From Anaerolineales bacterium (lineage in GTDB: Bacteria; Chloroflexota; Anaerolineae; Anaerolineales; Villigracilaceae): a DNA stretch of 64,000 bases. Numbering within the stretch: the first letter of the stretch is position 1; every line of letters starts with the position of its first letter. Made by a program: the position numbers and the translations under genes. The DNA lies in assembly GCA_030583885.1 (NCBI GenBank), contig CP129480.1, positions 620,001-684,000 on the forward strand, read 5' to 3'. The notes under the pieces were generated by a model. That model ran no database searches, had not been told where the DNA came from, and saw only the letters and a list, made by a program, of their open reading frames with translations. Positions 17,759-25,943 of the stretch are shown piece by piece.

Positions 17759-17816
17759 TTGACATTATGTAAGTCTTGAGTTACTATATGTTTATAAATT
17801 TTTACACTATGTAAGT
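17759..17816 (+). promoter_or_regulatory. Promoter and candidate operator repeats of the membrane protein/HTH pair
   Basis: TTGACA (17759-17764) and TACTAT (17782-17787) are separated by 17 nt. TATGTAAGT occurs at 17766-17774, inside the spacer, and again at 17808-17816; a weaker relative ATGTAAAT lies upstream near 17746. The two full copies are 42 bp apart, about four helical turns, in the same orientation. The position suggests autorepression by the HTH protein encoded downstream. Confidence 0.55.
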
Positions 17817-17841
17817 TAAAACAGACAGAAAAGAGGAATTT

Positions 17842-18294
17842 ATGTCATACCAGCAGAAAAACATCACTGTTTCATTGGTCAGCCACCTATTGATCGGGGT
17901 CTATTATTTGGCAAACCTATTGCCAATGATCCAATCCGGTGAATTGGTCGCCGGCAGGTTGTACGCGCTTTGGTCAATCGTCATCGCGGTCAATATCGTG
18001 GTCAATATTGTCGCCAGCATCCTGACGAATATTTTGTTGACCATCGTCGAAGCCATCCAGTCCAGAAAATACGAGGAACCGCAATTTATTGAGGATGAAC
18101 GCGACAAACTGATCGGCTTGAAGGGAATCCAAATTTCCTACATTACCTTTTCCATCGGCGTTCTGCTTTCGGTTTTTGCCTTCATTTTTGGGCAGCCGCC
18201 GCTGATGATGGTCAGCCTGATCGTTCTTTTCTCCATCCTGGCGGAGATCATTGGCGATGTTTCAAAGATCCATCTGTATCGAAAGGGAGGGTGA
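17842..18294 (+). CDS. Four-helix membrane protein paired with an HTH regulator
   Basis: The 150-residue product has about four membrane segments in two pairs, separated by a charged loop containing FIEDERDKLIGLKG. The layout resembles small DUF2178/DUF3784-like membrane proteins that are often encoded next to an Xre-type regulator. The ATG follows AAGAGGAATTT. Its stop lies one base before the regulator's start. The function of such pairs is poorly known; membrane stress sensing or resistance is a guess. Confidence 0.75.
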   Translation: MSYQQKNITVSLVSHLLIGVYYLANLLPMIQSGELVAGRLYALWSIVIAVNIVVNIVASILTNILLTIVEAIQSRKYEEPQFIEDERDKLIGLKGIQISYITFSIGVLLSVFAFIFGQPPLMMVSLIVLFSILAEIIGDVSKIHLYRKGG

Positions 18295-18295
18295 G

Positions 18296-18526
18296 ATGGG
18301 CAAGAGCCAGGTCAAAAATAATATTCGGAAACTGCGCTTCCACCACGACGAAATGACGCAGGAGCAGCTGGCGAAAAAAGTGGGCGTGACGCGGCAGACC
18401 ATCATTGCGATGGAAAGCGAAAAATATTCCCCTTCGCTGGAACTGGCGTTTCGCATCGCGCGCGTGTTTGGTGTGCCGCTGGAGGAAGTGTTTTATTACG
18501 TCCCTGAAGATGAAACAGAATCGTAG
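18296..18526 (+). CDS. Small Xre/YozG-type HTH transcriptional regulator
   Basis: From the ATG after AAGGGAGG the protein has 76 residues and consists almost entirely of one Cro/C1-type helix-turn-helix domain (MTQEQLAKKVGVTRQTI, then PSLELAFRIARVFGVPLEEVF). This is the compact type commonly found downstream of small membrane proteins. It is likely to bind the TATGTAAGT repeats upstream of the pair. Confidence 0.88.
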   Translation: MGKSQVKNNIRKLRFHHDEMTQEQLAKKVGVTRQTIIAMESEKYSPSLELAFRIARVFGVPLEEVFYYVPEDETES

Positions 18527-18545
18527 GGCGGGTTTCCAACCCGCC
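18527..18545. repeat. Short perfect hairpin after the HTH gene
   Basis: GGCGGGTT-TCC-AACCCGCC begins at the regulator's stop codon. It resembles short GC-rich palindromes scattered in such genomes and may end the transcript. Confidence 0.5.
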
Positions 18546-18617
18546 ATGCATAAAATTCTCGAGACTATCGGGCTGAAAGCCTGACCTGCAAATTGTTCAA
18601 CAGAATGGAGAAAACTC

Positions 18618-19616
18618 ATGAAAGCAATTGTATATAACGAATACGGAGCAGCGGAGGTGCTTCACCTCAAGGAAGTGGAAAAGCCCATGCCAAAGGATAA
18701 TGAAATCCAAGTGCGGGTACGCGCCACCTCTGTCACCGTCGGGGACCTGTGGGCGCGGAATTTCAAGGCGATCTCGCCGCGCGAATTCTCGATGCCCCTT
18801 CTACTTTGGATTCCTTCACGGATGTTTTTTGGTCTCACGAAGCCGCGGATTTCCATCCTTGGGAGCGAGTTTGCCGGGGATGTTGAATCTGTTGGGAAGG
18901 ATGTGAAGAGATTCAAGAAAGGGGATGCGGTGTTCGGGTATCGCGGTCAGAGCATGGGGGCGAATGCCGAGTATCTATGCCTGCCCCAAGATGGTATGGT
19001 GACGCATAAACCTGTCAACATGACCTATGAAGAGGCTGCTACAGTTCCCTACGGCGCGTTGACCGCGTTGAGCCTGCTGAGAAAGGTCAACGTGCAGGCG
19101 GGGCAAAAGGTGCTGGTCATCGGTGCCAGCGGACGGATCGGGTCGGCTGCGGTGCAACTTGCCAACTATTTCGGCGCGGAAGTAACCGGGATATGCAGCA
19201 CGCCAGGCTTGGATTTTGTGAAGTCGCTGGGCGCGGATAGGGTCATTGACTATACCAAAGAGGACTTCACCCAAAACGGCGAGACCTATGACCTGATCTT
19301 TGATGTAATGAGGAAAAGTTCGTTTTCCCAATCCAGGAATTCGTTAAGTCCGAACGGCATCTACCTGTTAGCCAGTTTCAAGATGAAGCAACTTTTCCAA
19401 ATGTTGTGGACGTCCATGCGCGGCGGCAGGAAGGTGGTATGCGCCCTGTCCAGTGAAAAGATCGAGGATTTGGATCTCATCAAGGAATTGGTCGAGGCAG
19501 GGAAGTTCAAATCTGTTATCGATAAACGCTATCCGTTGGAGCAAATGGCCGAGGCGCATCGCCATGCTGAAACGGGAGGCAGGCAGGGGAACGTGGTCAT
19601 AACAGTGGGAGCATAG
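18618..19616 (+). CDS. Zinc-independent NAD(P)-dependent alcohol dehydrogenase/quinone reductase family
   Basis: The 332-residue medium-chain dehydrogenase shows the N-terminal GroES-like fold (VRVRATSVTVGDLWARN, GSEFAGDVESVG) and the cofactor loop VIGASGRIGSAAVQLA. The structural-zinc cysteine cluster and catalytic zinc ligands are absent, placing it with quinone reductase-like members. It would reduce small carbonyls or quinones with NAD(P)H. GGAG precedes the ATG. It stands alone, followed by a strong terminator. Confidence 0.88.
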   Translation: MKAIVYNEYGAAEVLHLKEVEKPMPKDNEIQVRVRATSVTVGDLWARNFKAISPREFSMPLLLWIPSRMFFGLTKPRISILGSEFAGDVESVGKDVKRFKKGDAVFGYRGQSMGANAEYLCLPQDGMVTHKPVNMTYEEAATVPYGALTALSLLRKVNVQAGQKVLVIGASGRIGSAAVQLANYFGAEVTGICSTPGLDFVKSLGADRVIDYTKEDFTQNGETYDLIFDVMRKSSFSQSRNSLSPNGIYLLASFKMKQLFQMLWTSMRGGRKVVCALSSEKIEDLDLIKELVEAGKFKSVIDKRYPLEQMAEAHRHAETGGRQGNVVITVGA

Positions 19617-19629
19617 CCGCAAATAACCA

Positions 19630-19666
19630 AAAAGTGACAGTCACCTTGAAGATGACTGTCACTTTT
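19630..19666. terminator. Bidirectional terminator between the dehydrogenase and ssb
   Basis: Fourteen-base arms AAAAGTGACAGTCA and TGACTGTCACTTTT form a perfect stem with a 9-nt loop between convergent genes, with a T-run on the plus side and an A-run on the minus side. Confidence 0.85.
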
Positions 19667-19686
19667 ATTTCATTGTATGCTGTTCT

Positions 19687-20079
19687 TTACTCCGCGGCCA
19701 ACTCGTAATCGCCGGGATCTTCATCCACAGCCATCAGCGGCTCTTCCTTTTCCTTCTTGTCCAGGAATTGCAGGGTCTGTGCCACGATCTTTGTAAAATA
19801 CTTGGTTTCGCCCTTATCCTCGTACTTGTCGGTCTTCAAACGACCTTCCACGAAGATCAGGCTGCCTTTTTTGAGGTATTCCTGGCAGATCTCGCCAAGC
19901 CGCCCCCAGGCTTCGATGTTGACCCACTCGGTGGCTTCGCGGGTCTCGCCGCTCTTGTCCTTCCAGCGGTTGCTGACCGCCAGGCTGAAATGGCAGACCC
20001 TTTTGCCCGTGGGCGTGAACTTGCCTTCGGGGTCCTTGCCCAAACGGCCGATCAATTGAACGCGGTTTAGAGTTGGCAT
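19687..20079 (-). CDS. ssb: Single-stranded DNA-binding protein
   Basis: The 130-residue protein starts with LNRVQLIGRLGKDPEGKFTPTG and contains VSNRWKDKSGETREATEWVNIEAWGRLGEICQEYLKKG, the canonical OB fold of bacterial SSB. It binds single-stranded DNA in replication, repair and recombination. The usual acidic tail ending in DDIPF is not present; it ends DEDPGDYELAAE, so the partner-binding tip is altered or this is an accessory SSB. It lies upstream of an 81-residue gene on the same strand but with a 111-bp gap. Confidence 0.92.
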   Translation of the reverse strand: MPTLNRVQLIGRLGKDPEGKFTPTGKRVCHFSLAVSNRWKDKSGETREATEWVNIEAWGRLGEICQEYLKKGSLIFVEGRLKTDKYEDKGETKYFTKIVAQTLQFLDKKEKEEPLMAVDEDPGDYELAAE

Positions 20080-20190
20080 GGCATCCCCGCTTTCGTTTCA
20101 TAACTTTTAGATGCTTGTGTACGTGTCATTTTGGTCTCCTTTTTTATCTAAAAGAACGGTGAATTGTGTCGAACAGGGTTATACTTTTAT

Positions 20191-20436
20191 TTACCCTGCA
20201 CTTTCCTCTGTGGCGGGAGCTGCCGCCTCGGGAGCGGGGGCTGCTACCTCGGTGGCGGGGGCGTCCACAACTTTCTTCTTGAGCACGGGCAGGCCCGTCT
20301 TCATTTCAACGACGTCGTAGCCCGCTGGCACGGCATCCAGTACGCCTTCCTTGACTTCCTTCGAGAAGAAGAACATTCTGCCCTTGGAATGCAGGTAGTA
20401 GGTGTTTCCTTTTGAATTGGTGTGTGCGTAAGCCAT
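20191..20436 (-). CDS. Conserved hypothetical protein, 81 residues
   Basis: The first 55 residues form a compact domain (YAHTNSKGNTYYLHSKG, MFFFSKEV, AVPAGYDVVEMKTGLPVLKK), followed by an Ala/Pro/Glu-rich tail. No signal peptide is seen. AAGGAGAA precedes the ATG. The N-terminal part has the look of a short beta-rich conserved family; function unknown. It is transcribed in the same direction as ssb. Confidence 0.7.
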   Translation of the reverse strand: MAYAHTNSKGNTYYLHSKGRMFFFSKEVKEGVLDAVPAGYDVVEMKTGLPVLKKKVVDAPATEVAAPAPEAAAPATEESAG

Positions 20437-20540
20437 TATTTTCTCCTTGAATCTGATTGGTGGATAAAGTGTAGAACAAAATTTCTAGCTTGTCAAGCCC
20501 CTAAACGCGATTTTGTATAGACAAATCTACTCGGAGCGAT

Positions 20541-21392
20541 ATGAAAACCGTCACCACCCTCTCAGACCTACGAGCTGCGCGCCTCTCTCTCCAAGGGACA
20601 GTTGGTCTGGTTCCCACGATGGGATACCTGCACGAGGGGCATTTATCGCTCGTCCGCCAGGCAAAAGCCGGGTGCGACCACGTCATCGTCTCCATTTTTG
20701 TCAACCCAACCCAGTTCGGTCCCAAGGAAGACCTCTCCAAGTACCCGCGCGATCTCGAACGGGACCTGGAATTGCTCTCCTCGCTCCCTGCGCCGGGGAC
20801 GGCGCAGGAGATCGTGGTGTGGACTCCGTCAGCCGAGGAAATCTACCCGCCCGGCTACCAGACCTGGGTGCAGGTCGAGGCGTTGACCAGTCCGCTTGAG
20901 GGGGCAATGCGTCCCGGTCACTTCAAGGGCGTGACCACCATTGTGGCGAAGCTGTTCAACGCCACCCGGCCCGATAAAGCCTATTTCGGTCAAAAGGATG
21001 CCCAACAGGCGGCGGTCATCCGTAAAATGGTGAAGGACTTGAACTTCCCGCTCGAAGTCATCATCTGCCCGACGGTGCGCGAGGCGGACGGGCTGGCGAT
21101 GTCCAGCCGCAACAAGTACTTGAACGAAGCCGAACGGGCGGCAGCGACGGTCTTGTTCCGCGCGTTGAGCGCGGCGAAGGGGTTGTTTGAGGATGGGGAA
21201 AGGGATGCCGAGGCGCTAAGAAGTAAGATGAAAGCAGTGATCGAGGCAGAGCCGCTGGCACAGATGCAATACGTCTCCTGCGCGGATTATGATACGCTCG
21301 AAGAGTTGGATCAAATTAAAGGAAAAACACTGCTTTCAATGGCGGTCTTCGTGGGGAAAACGCGGCTGATCGACAATTTCGTGCTGGGATAG
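20541..21392 (+). CDS. panC: Pantoate--beta-alanine ligase
   Basis: The 283-residue enzyme joins pantoate and beta-alanine using ATP, the last step of pantothenate synthesis. The nucleotidyl-transferase HIGH-type motif is in MGYLHEGHLSL, substrate loops are FVNPTQFGPKEDLSKYPR and GHFKGVTTIVAKL, FGQKDAQQ is conserved, and the KMSKS equivalent is AMSSRNKYL. Length fits. No panB or panD is adjacent. Its last 82 bp overlap an opposite-strand hypothetical frame. Confidence 0.95.
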   Translation: MKTVTTLSDLRAARLSLQGTVGLVPTMGYLHEGHLSLVRQAKAGCDHVIVSIFVNPTQFGPKEDLSKYPRDLERDLELLSSLPAPGTAQEIVVWTPSAEEIYPPGYQTWVQVEALTSPLEGAMRPGHFKGVTTIVAKLFNATRPDKAYFGQKDAQQAAVIRKMVKDLNFPLEVIICPTVREADGLAMSSRNKYLNEAERAAATVLFRALSAAKGLFEDGERDAEALRSKMKAVIEAEPLAQMQYVSCADYDTLEELDQIKGKTLLSMAVFVGKTRLIDNFVLG

Positions 21393-21751
21393 GAATTTGC
21401 ACTCGCCCCTTCCGTGATCACGATATTGCTGGGAGCAGTAGCGGTGCATGGATAGGTACACTCATAGGTTGTATACCAGTTTTTGGTACACACATACCCT
21501 CCCACACAGACCCACACACGCCCTGGTACACTACCCGCCAGTATTCCCCGCTCAGCTCCTCGCGGATCAGTTCCATAAAAAGTTTCCCTCGTCTTGGACT
21601 TATCATCCTCAGAAGCTGTAGTCCAGATAGTACTTTCTGCCCGCAGATATTCCTTGAGCCCAGCATATTGATACAGATAACCAAAGACAAATAGTAAAAT
21701 CAACAACAAAACCAACAATCCCCCAACCAATCTCTTCATAACACCATTCAA
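21311..21751 (-). CDS. Hypothetical bitopic/exported protein overlapping panC
   Basis: The 146-residue frame begins with an N-terminal hydrophobic helix (VGGLLVLLLILLFVFGYLY) and a middle part with several cysteines (VCVGGYVCTKNW, CTYPC). The last 27 or so residues lie antisense to panC. An ATG giving MKRLVGG near 21739 is an alternative start. Either the gene really converges on panC with an 82-bp overlap, or the original end has been lost and the frame reads on into panC. It is followed upstream by a lipoprotein gene on the same strand. Confidence 0.5.
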   Translation of the reverse strand: MNGVMKRLVGGLLVLLLILLFVFGYLYQYAGLKEYLRAESTIWTTASEDDKSKTRETFYGTDPRGAERGILAGSVPGRVWVCVGGYVCTKNWYTTYECTYPCTATAPSNIVITEGASANSYPSTKLSISRVFPTKTAIESSVFPLI

Positions 21752-21790
21752 CCAGAAATAACAATACTCTGCAACGCCTAACCGCGACTC

Positions 21791-22672
21791 TTATTGTATG
21801 CGCACTATCACAACTTCACCAGCTTGGTTTTCATATACAAAATATTTTGGCGCTTTTGGATCTTTGTCATTTACCAACGTTATCACCCCCCATTTTTTAT
21901 CATCTTCACTCAGCATTTTTATCTGGAAACCTCCGGCTCCATCAGTTATTATGTCGTCTCCATTATAATTCGATCTATATTCCTGCCGAGCTTGTCGTAC
22001 CAATTCGACAGCATAGGCAACCACGGCACCTGTGGGTGCCCCAGGGGAAACCCTCTCGCCTTTTTTAGGGGCAAGTCCAGTATTTTTTGCGTTCTCTCTG
22101 GCAGAGTCCTCGACAAATTGTCGGTGAAATATCCCATCTCTACACACCTCTCTACCTGTCTCTACTTCAACACACACAACCGAATTACCATCCATTTTTA
22201 GCTCCACAGTGCCATCTGTTCCCACCGTTACCCCCAGTTCTTTCAAAGTAGTCATAGTCGCCTGCCCTACCTCAGTTCTTTCTGGTGTGATCGCCTCCAC
22301 CCACGCACCGTCTTCATTCAAAATGTAGCCCGGGTAGGAGAACCCTGTCTCATCATCAAACTGTGCCTGAGCGGGATCGAGCGTTACTTCCTCCCCGTCC
22401 ACTGCGAGCGTCATCCCTCCTTTTGCATCCACCTTCAGCCCCGGGATTGCCTGCCCGCCATCCTCGATCATTCCATCGGGACGGAGGGTAAAGCGCCCGC
22501 CGGAACTGGATATTAACTCCTGCAAAGCCATGAATTCGGGATGGAGGGTCGGCGTGGGAGGGATCGTCGCGGTGGGCGGCGGGGTGACGGTCGCTTCGGG
22601 AGAAGCGGTCACTTGCGGGGCGCAGGCGGCGAGACATAAAACGAGCAGGGGGATGAGAACGAAGCGTTTCAT
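21791..22672 (-). CDS. Lipoprotein of unknown function
   Basis: The 293-residue protein has a lipoprotein signal with lipobox CLAAC, so the mature protein starts at Cys16 and is membrane-anchored outside. A Thr/Pro linker (TPPPTATIPPTPT) follows, then a region of short beta-like repeats with aspartate/glycine turns (RPDGMIEDGG, VDAKGGMTLAVDGEEV). AAAGGGAG precedes the ATG. No enzyme motif was seen. It is next to another exported frame at 21311, and the two may form a pair. Confidence 0.75.
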   Translation of the reverse strand: MKRFVLIPLLVLCLAACAPQVTASPEATVTPPPTATIPPTPTLHPEFMALQELISSSGGRFTLRPDGMIEDGGQAIPGLKVDAKGGMTLAVDGEEVTLDPAQAQFDDETGFSYPGYILNEDGAWVEAITPERTEVGQATMTTLKELGVTVGTDGTVELKMDGNSVVCVEVETGREVCRDGIFHRQFVEDSARENAKNTGLAPKKGERVSPGAPTGAVVAYAVELVRQARQEYRSNYNGDDIITDGAGGFQIKMLSEDDKKWGVITLVNDKDPKAPKYFVYENQAGEVVIVRIQ

Positions 22673-22711
22673 GACATACTCCCTTTGAAGAAGAATTCAA
22701 CCCCTCGACGG

Positions 22712-23203
22712 CTATTCGCCAATTTTCGATAAGATTTCCCGCATGAGATCGCTGGCAAGATAAAACCCGGTTTCATTTTGCAACCGGGTCAGGATATCTT
22801 TAACGGAATTAAGTTCTCCGTCCTCTTTTGCGCGCATCAAAATTCCAAGAATGCCAATCGGGTTGAGTCCCATGACCTTCGCAACCGAGCGTCTCTCGCG
22901 CTCGTCCATCAGAATGGTTTGGGTTTGCAACTGAAGCGCCAGGGCAATTGCTTCTGCCTCCCCATCATCCAACTCGCGCTTTAACGCGGCGACAATCTCC
23001 TTATTCCTAACGGCTTCCAGGCGCAGCCAGCCTGCGGAGATGGCTTTCTGAATGCCATCCGTCCCCGGATAATTTGATTCGAGCCTGAGTTCATCCATCA
23101 CCGCCCGGGGAATAATCACCTCTCCAAATTGCCCCTGCGGGAGGCGTAATAAATCCACTGCCGCCAGGTTCAGGATGGGAGAGGTATTGCTAGCGACCGG
23201 CAT
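22712..23203 (-). CDS. DUF3368 PIN-like toxin
   Basis: The 163-residue protein starts VASNTSPILNLAAVDLL and contains ELDDGEAEAIALAL and TILMDERERRSVAKVMGL, the spaced acidic residues of the DUF3368 PIN-like nuclease family. It would be an RNase toxin. Its start overlaps the end of the upstream UPF0175 gene by 14 bp, the standard layout for this toxin-antitoxin pair. Toxicity is not shown. Confidence 0.85.
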   Translation of the reverse strand: MPVASNTSPILNLAAVDLLRLPQGQFGEVIIPRAVMDELRLESNYPGTDGIQKAISAGWLRLEAVRNKEIVAALKRELDDGEAEAIALALQLQTQTILMDERERRSVAKVMGLNPIGILGILMRAKEDGELNSVKDILTRLQNETGFYLASDLMREILSKIGE

Positions 23204-23441
23204 AGGTCAAATCATCCTGCAAATCTTCCCTGGAATAATGCCGCGGTACGCCGCGCTGTCCGAGTAAAAGGCCGAATTCGAATTTTGTCATTCCGCACAA
23301 CTGACGCGCCTTGCCGAAGGACAGGATCCCCTGTGTGTACAGGGAAACCGCCAGTTCAAGCAGCAATCGCTGCTGGCGCTCGCCGCCCGGCAGGCGCATG
23401 GCTTCCGCTACCGAATCGGGGATTTCAAGATGAATGGTCAT
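23190..23441 (-). CDS. UPF0175 family antitoxin
   Basis: This 83-residue protein has the family pattern: MTIHLEIPDSV, a middle ELAVSLYTQGILSFGKARQLCGMTKFEFGLLLGQRGVPRHYS helix-turn-helix-like segment, and an acidic end. UPF0175 proteins are encoded with DUF3368 toxins and are thought to bind DNA and neutralise them. AGGAGG lies before the ATG. It is the first gene of the pair. Confidence 0.85.
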   Translation of the reverse strand: MTIHLEIPDSVAEAMRLPGGERQQRLLLELAVSLYTQGILSFGKARQLCGMTKFEFGLLLGQRGVPRHYSREDLQDDLTYAGR

Positions 23442-23664
23442 ACGCTGCTCCTCCTGTTATTATAGCGCAAGTGATCGGGACTCTTCCCCTGCGCCCGGCC
23501 TTCCCCGCCTTTTATGTTTTACTCAAAGGATGAGGAAATGGATGGATTTTTTTCATGATGGACTCCCTGAACATGCCCGGGTTGTACATCAAAAAATGAC
23601 TCCGTCCTTGCAGGCGGTGTCATTTTGGTAGAACGAGTTGGGGTTGGGTCTCCCGCAAAAGGAT

Positions 23665-24873
23665 CTACGGTCCCCACTTCATGGAATATGCATACGTTAC
23701 GAGCGGGAGCATGGGACGCCCGTCGGTGTAATACAACTGTGCCGCGCCGCCCTGATGGATCTGGTCGTTCTGCGCATTGGCTACGATGACAAAACTGGCA
23801 TCCGGTGCCCAGAGCGCTTCGTTCATGCTTTCAAAGGTTTCCGGACGCAGGACCGTGCGGCTGGTCACGCCGTCCGCCGCAGAACGCACGAGCTGCAATG
23901 GCGGACGGTTGATAAAGTCGTCCGTGGTGGGTACGCTGGCATAAAAGTAATACAGCTGACCGTCGGGGGCAAGTAAGGGATTGTCAGCAAGATCGGCGGG
24001 GTTGGTATCGAAATCCCCCCGAAACAGGGTAGTGACGTTCCCTGTGCCAGTATCCACGCGCCAGAGACCGGCGCTGAACATGCCCATGAATGGACTGGCG
24101 GCGAACAGGGTGGAGGCATCCCCGCTCATTGTGTAATCGCCGCAGCAGATGATCGAACCTTCACCGCCGTTCAGGCGGACAAGCGCTCCGCCGTTAAGAT
24201 AATAAATGGCGGTGGATGCGCCTTCGTAATAACCAAGCGTGACGATGAGTTTGCCGCCATCCGCAGAGTACATCTCCGGCCAGTACAGTTCCTGCGGGAT
24301 GACCAACCCGTCGCCTATGTCGTTGGTCTGGTCCTCCAGAACGCGGTTGGATTGTCCGCTCAGGATGGAATAGAAACTCAAGCCCCGGTGGCCGAAGGCA
24401 ATGGTCTGTCCGTCCGGCGACCAGACCGGGCTGATGAGCCGCGTAAGGAAGGGATTGTTCTCGTCCACGGCCCCGCCCTCGAAGATCACGGCGCGGCTGC
24501 TGCCTTCCGCATTGACGGTGAGCAGCTGGTTGTTGGATACATATACAAGGCTGCCGTCCACAAGGGAAACATCATATTCACTTACGTTCACAGGTTCGAA
24601 TGTCAACTGTGTGACGGTGACGCCGTCCCTGTCGAGGCGGTAGACCTGCGAAAGTCCGGCGCCGTCATTGCCGAGATAATACATCGAAGCCGGGAGCAGG
24701 CCGGGAGTTGAGTCGGGAGGCGCGGATTGAGTCAGCGCCTGGAATGTGGCGGCAACTATGGTCTCCACGTTGGCGGGGCTTGCGGGCACAGGCTCGGTCA
24801 ATGGGTTGGCGCAGGCCAGGCTGATTCCGATTAAAGAAAGCAGGGCAAAAAGGATGCGGGATTTTTGTTTCAT
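23665..24873 (-). CDS. Lipoprotein with TolB/WD40-like beta-propeller
   Basis: From the ATG at MKQKSRILFALL, with AGAGGTG upstream, the protein has 402 residues. A lipobox (ISLAC) places it outside the membrane. The body holds repeats with the propeller signature SPVWSPDGQTIAF, YSADGGKLIV, LLAPDGQLYYF and LWAPDASFVIV. Such lipoproteins are surface binding or scaffold proteins; the ligand is unknown. The neighbours give no hint. Confidence 0.82.
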   Translation of the reverse strand: MKQKSRILFALLSLIGISLACANPLTEPVPASPANVETIVAATFQALTQSAPPDSTPGLLPASMYYLGNDGAGLSQVYRLDRDGVTVTQLTFEPVNVSEYDVSLVDGSLVYVSNNQLLTVNAEGSSRAVIFEGGAVDENNPFLTRLISPVWSPDGQTIAFGHRGLSFYSILSGQSNRVLEDQTNDIGDGLVIPQELYWPEMYSADGGKLIVTLGYYEGASTAIYYLNGGALVRLNGGEGSIICCGDYTMSGDASTLFAASPFMGMFSAGLWRVDTGTGNVTTLFRGDFDTNPADLADNPLLAPDGQLYYFYASVPTTDDFINRPPLQLVRSAADGVTSRTVLRPETFESMNEALWAPDASFVIVANAQNDQIHQGGAAQLYYTDGRPMLPLVTYAYSMKWGP

Positions 24874-24901
24874 AATACACCTCTTAAGTTGGTTAAATAA
24901 A

Positions 24902-24951
24902 ACAAAGACGCCAATCAAAACAGGAATGTTTCCTGATCAACGCCTTTGTGG
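24902..24951 (-). terminator. Structured terminator of the DarA-like/antiporter operon
   Basis: Read on the minus strand, ACAAAGGCG and CGTCTTTGT enclose an inner CAGGAA-ACA-TTCCTG hairpin and run into TTTTATTT. It lies directly after the last gene of the operon. Confidence 0.6.
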
Positions 24952-24963
24952 TTATCTGACAGT

Positions 24964-25224
24964 CTAGATCTGTTCGTAGTGATGCACAGGGACGACAAAC
25001 AGGGTGGCGCGTTTTTCAGCCTCCTTCGGCGGCAGTGAAGTGCGCGCTGTTGTGATGGCCGCATCCACCTGGTCGTCTTCCACGCCCAACAGCATGGTGA
25101 CAACCCCGCTGCGTAAAAAACCGCCGGTGGATGCCACGCGTGTCACGCGGAAACTCCCGGCCGTGAAGGCCTGTGTGAGCGTGTCGGCGTCGTTATCCTT
25201 TACGATGATGATGATCATTTTCAT
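24964..25224 (-). CDS. DarA/PII-like signalling protein 1
   Basis: The 86-residue protein reads KMIIIIVKDNDADTLTQAF, RVTRVASTGGFLRSG and TMLLGVEDDQVDAAI. This is the pattern of cyclic-di-AMP receptor DarA (PstA, DUF970), a PII-like fold, where TGGFL and the LLGVED segment shape the ligand site. GAGGAGAAAG precedes the ATG. It belongs to a four-gene operon with a cation/proton antiporter, and c-di-AMP is known to control potassium and sodium transport in other bacteria. Ligand identity here is inferred. Confidence 0.75.
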   Translation of the reverse strand: MKMIIIIVKDNDADTLTQAFTAGSFRVTRVASTGGFLRSGVVTMLLGVEDDQVDAAITTARTSLPPKEAEKRATLFVVPVHHYEQI

Positions 25225-25236
25225 GGCGCTTTCTCC

Positions 25237-25575
25237 TCAGAGTTGTTCAAATCTTTCCACAGGTAAAGCGAATACCTTTGCGCCGCCAACCGTCACAGGG
25301 ACGGGGGCCGGCATGGGCATCGGGGAACCTTCCAATGGGAGGGTCATATATTCAATGCGCTGACGGCAGGCTTCCTGTAGCGCAGCCAATGCCTGTGATT
25401 CCTTCTCGGCAGGCAGGCCGATCAGCAGGGTGGCGTTGCGTCTTCCCAAAAAACCGCCGGCGCTGGAAAGATACGTCAGCGATGCACCGACGTTTTTCAG
25501 GGCTTTGGTCGCAGTTTCGAGGTCCTGGTCCTGCACAACGGCTACCAACAATAAGTGGACGTGGGGATTTGTCAT
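25237..25575 (-). CDS. DarA/PII-like signalling protein 2
   Basis: The 112-residue protein has the same core as its downstream neighbour: VHLLLVAVVQDQDLETATKAL, LTYLSSAGGFLGRRNATLLIGL. AGGFL replaces TGGFL. A Pro/Met-rich loop (SPMPMPAPVPV) is inserted before the final strand, a place where DarA-like proteins carry long loops. It overlaps the previous gene by ATGA and precedes the third by 12 bp. It probably assembles as a trimer, possibly mixed with its paralogue. Confidence 0.72.
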   Translation of the reverse strand: MTNPHVHLLLVAVVQDQDLETATKALKNVGASLTYLSSAGGFLGRRNATLLIGLPAEKESQALAALQEACRQRIEYMTLPLEGSPMPMPAPVPVTVGGAKVFALPVERFEQL

Positions 25576-25943
25576 TTTGTACTCCCTGTCTTTTCAAGGC
25601 CATATACCTGCAGCAGCGGCGTCACAAAAAGAAGGCCGCTTTCCGGCAGGTTGAGATCACCGGTGATACCTTGCGTGGCATCCACGATTTTTTTGATCTT
25701 TCCTTCATCTTTTATCGCGGTAAAAATGGTGCGGCTTAATGTCTGCAGCTGGGGTCCTTCATAAAAATCGTCCAGCGAAGGGAAGAGCGGCATGTCATCG
25801 CGCAGTCCCTGTTTTTGACCAAGCCTTCCCAAACCGGTGCTGTACAGGACGGTGGCCCCCACCACGCCGATTTTGCTCCATGCCCCCAGCAGCTCTTCCA
25901 GCAGATCTGGATTGTTCAAGACGAGGGTGAGCAGGTACATCAC
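25572..25943 (-). CDS. PII-like small protein 3 of the antiporter operon
   Basis: The 123-residue protein begins MYLLTLVLNNPDLLEELLGAWSKIGVVGATVLYSTGLGR, consistent with the first strand-helix-strand of a PII-like fold, and ends LLFVTPLLQVYGL. It lacks the GGFL signature of the other two. ATGA overlaps join it to the antiporter gene upstream and to the next gene downstream. PII-like proteins beside transporters commonly bind the transporter or a nucleotide; which applies is unknown. Confidence 0.62.
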   Translation of the reverse strand: MMYLLTLVLNNPDLLEELLGAWSKIGVVGATVLYSTGLGRLGQKQGLRDDMPLFPSLDDFYEGPQLQTLSRTIFTAIKDEGKIKKIVDATQGITGDLNLPESGLLFVTPLLQVYGLEKTGSTK

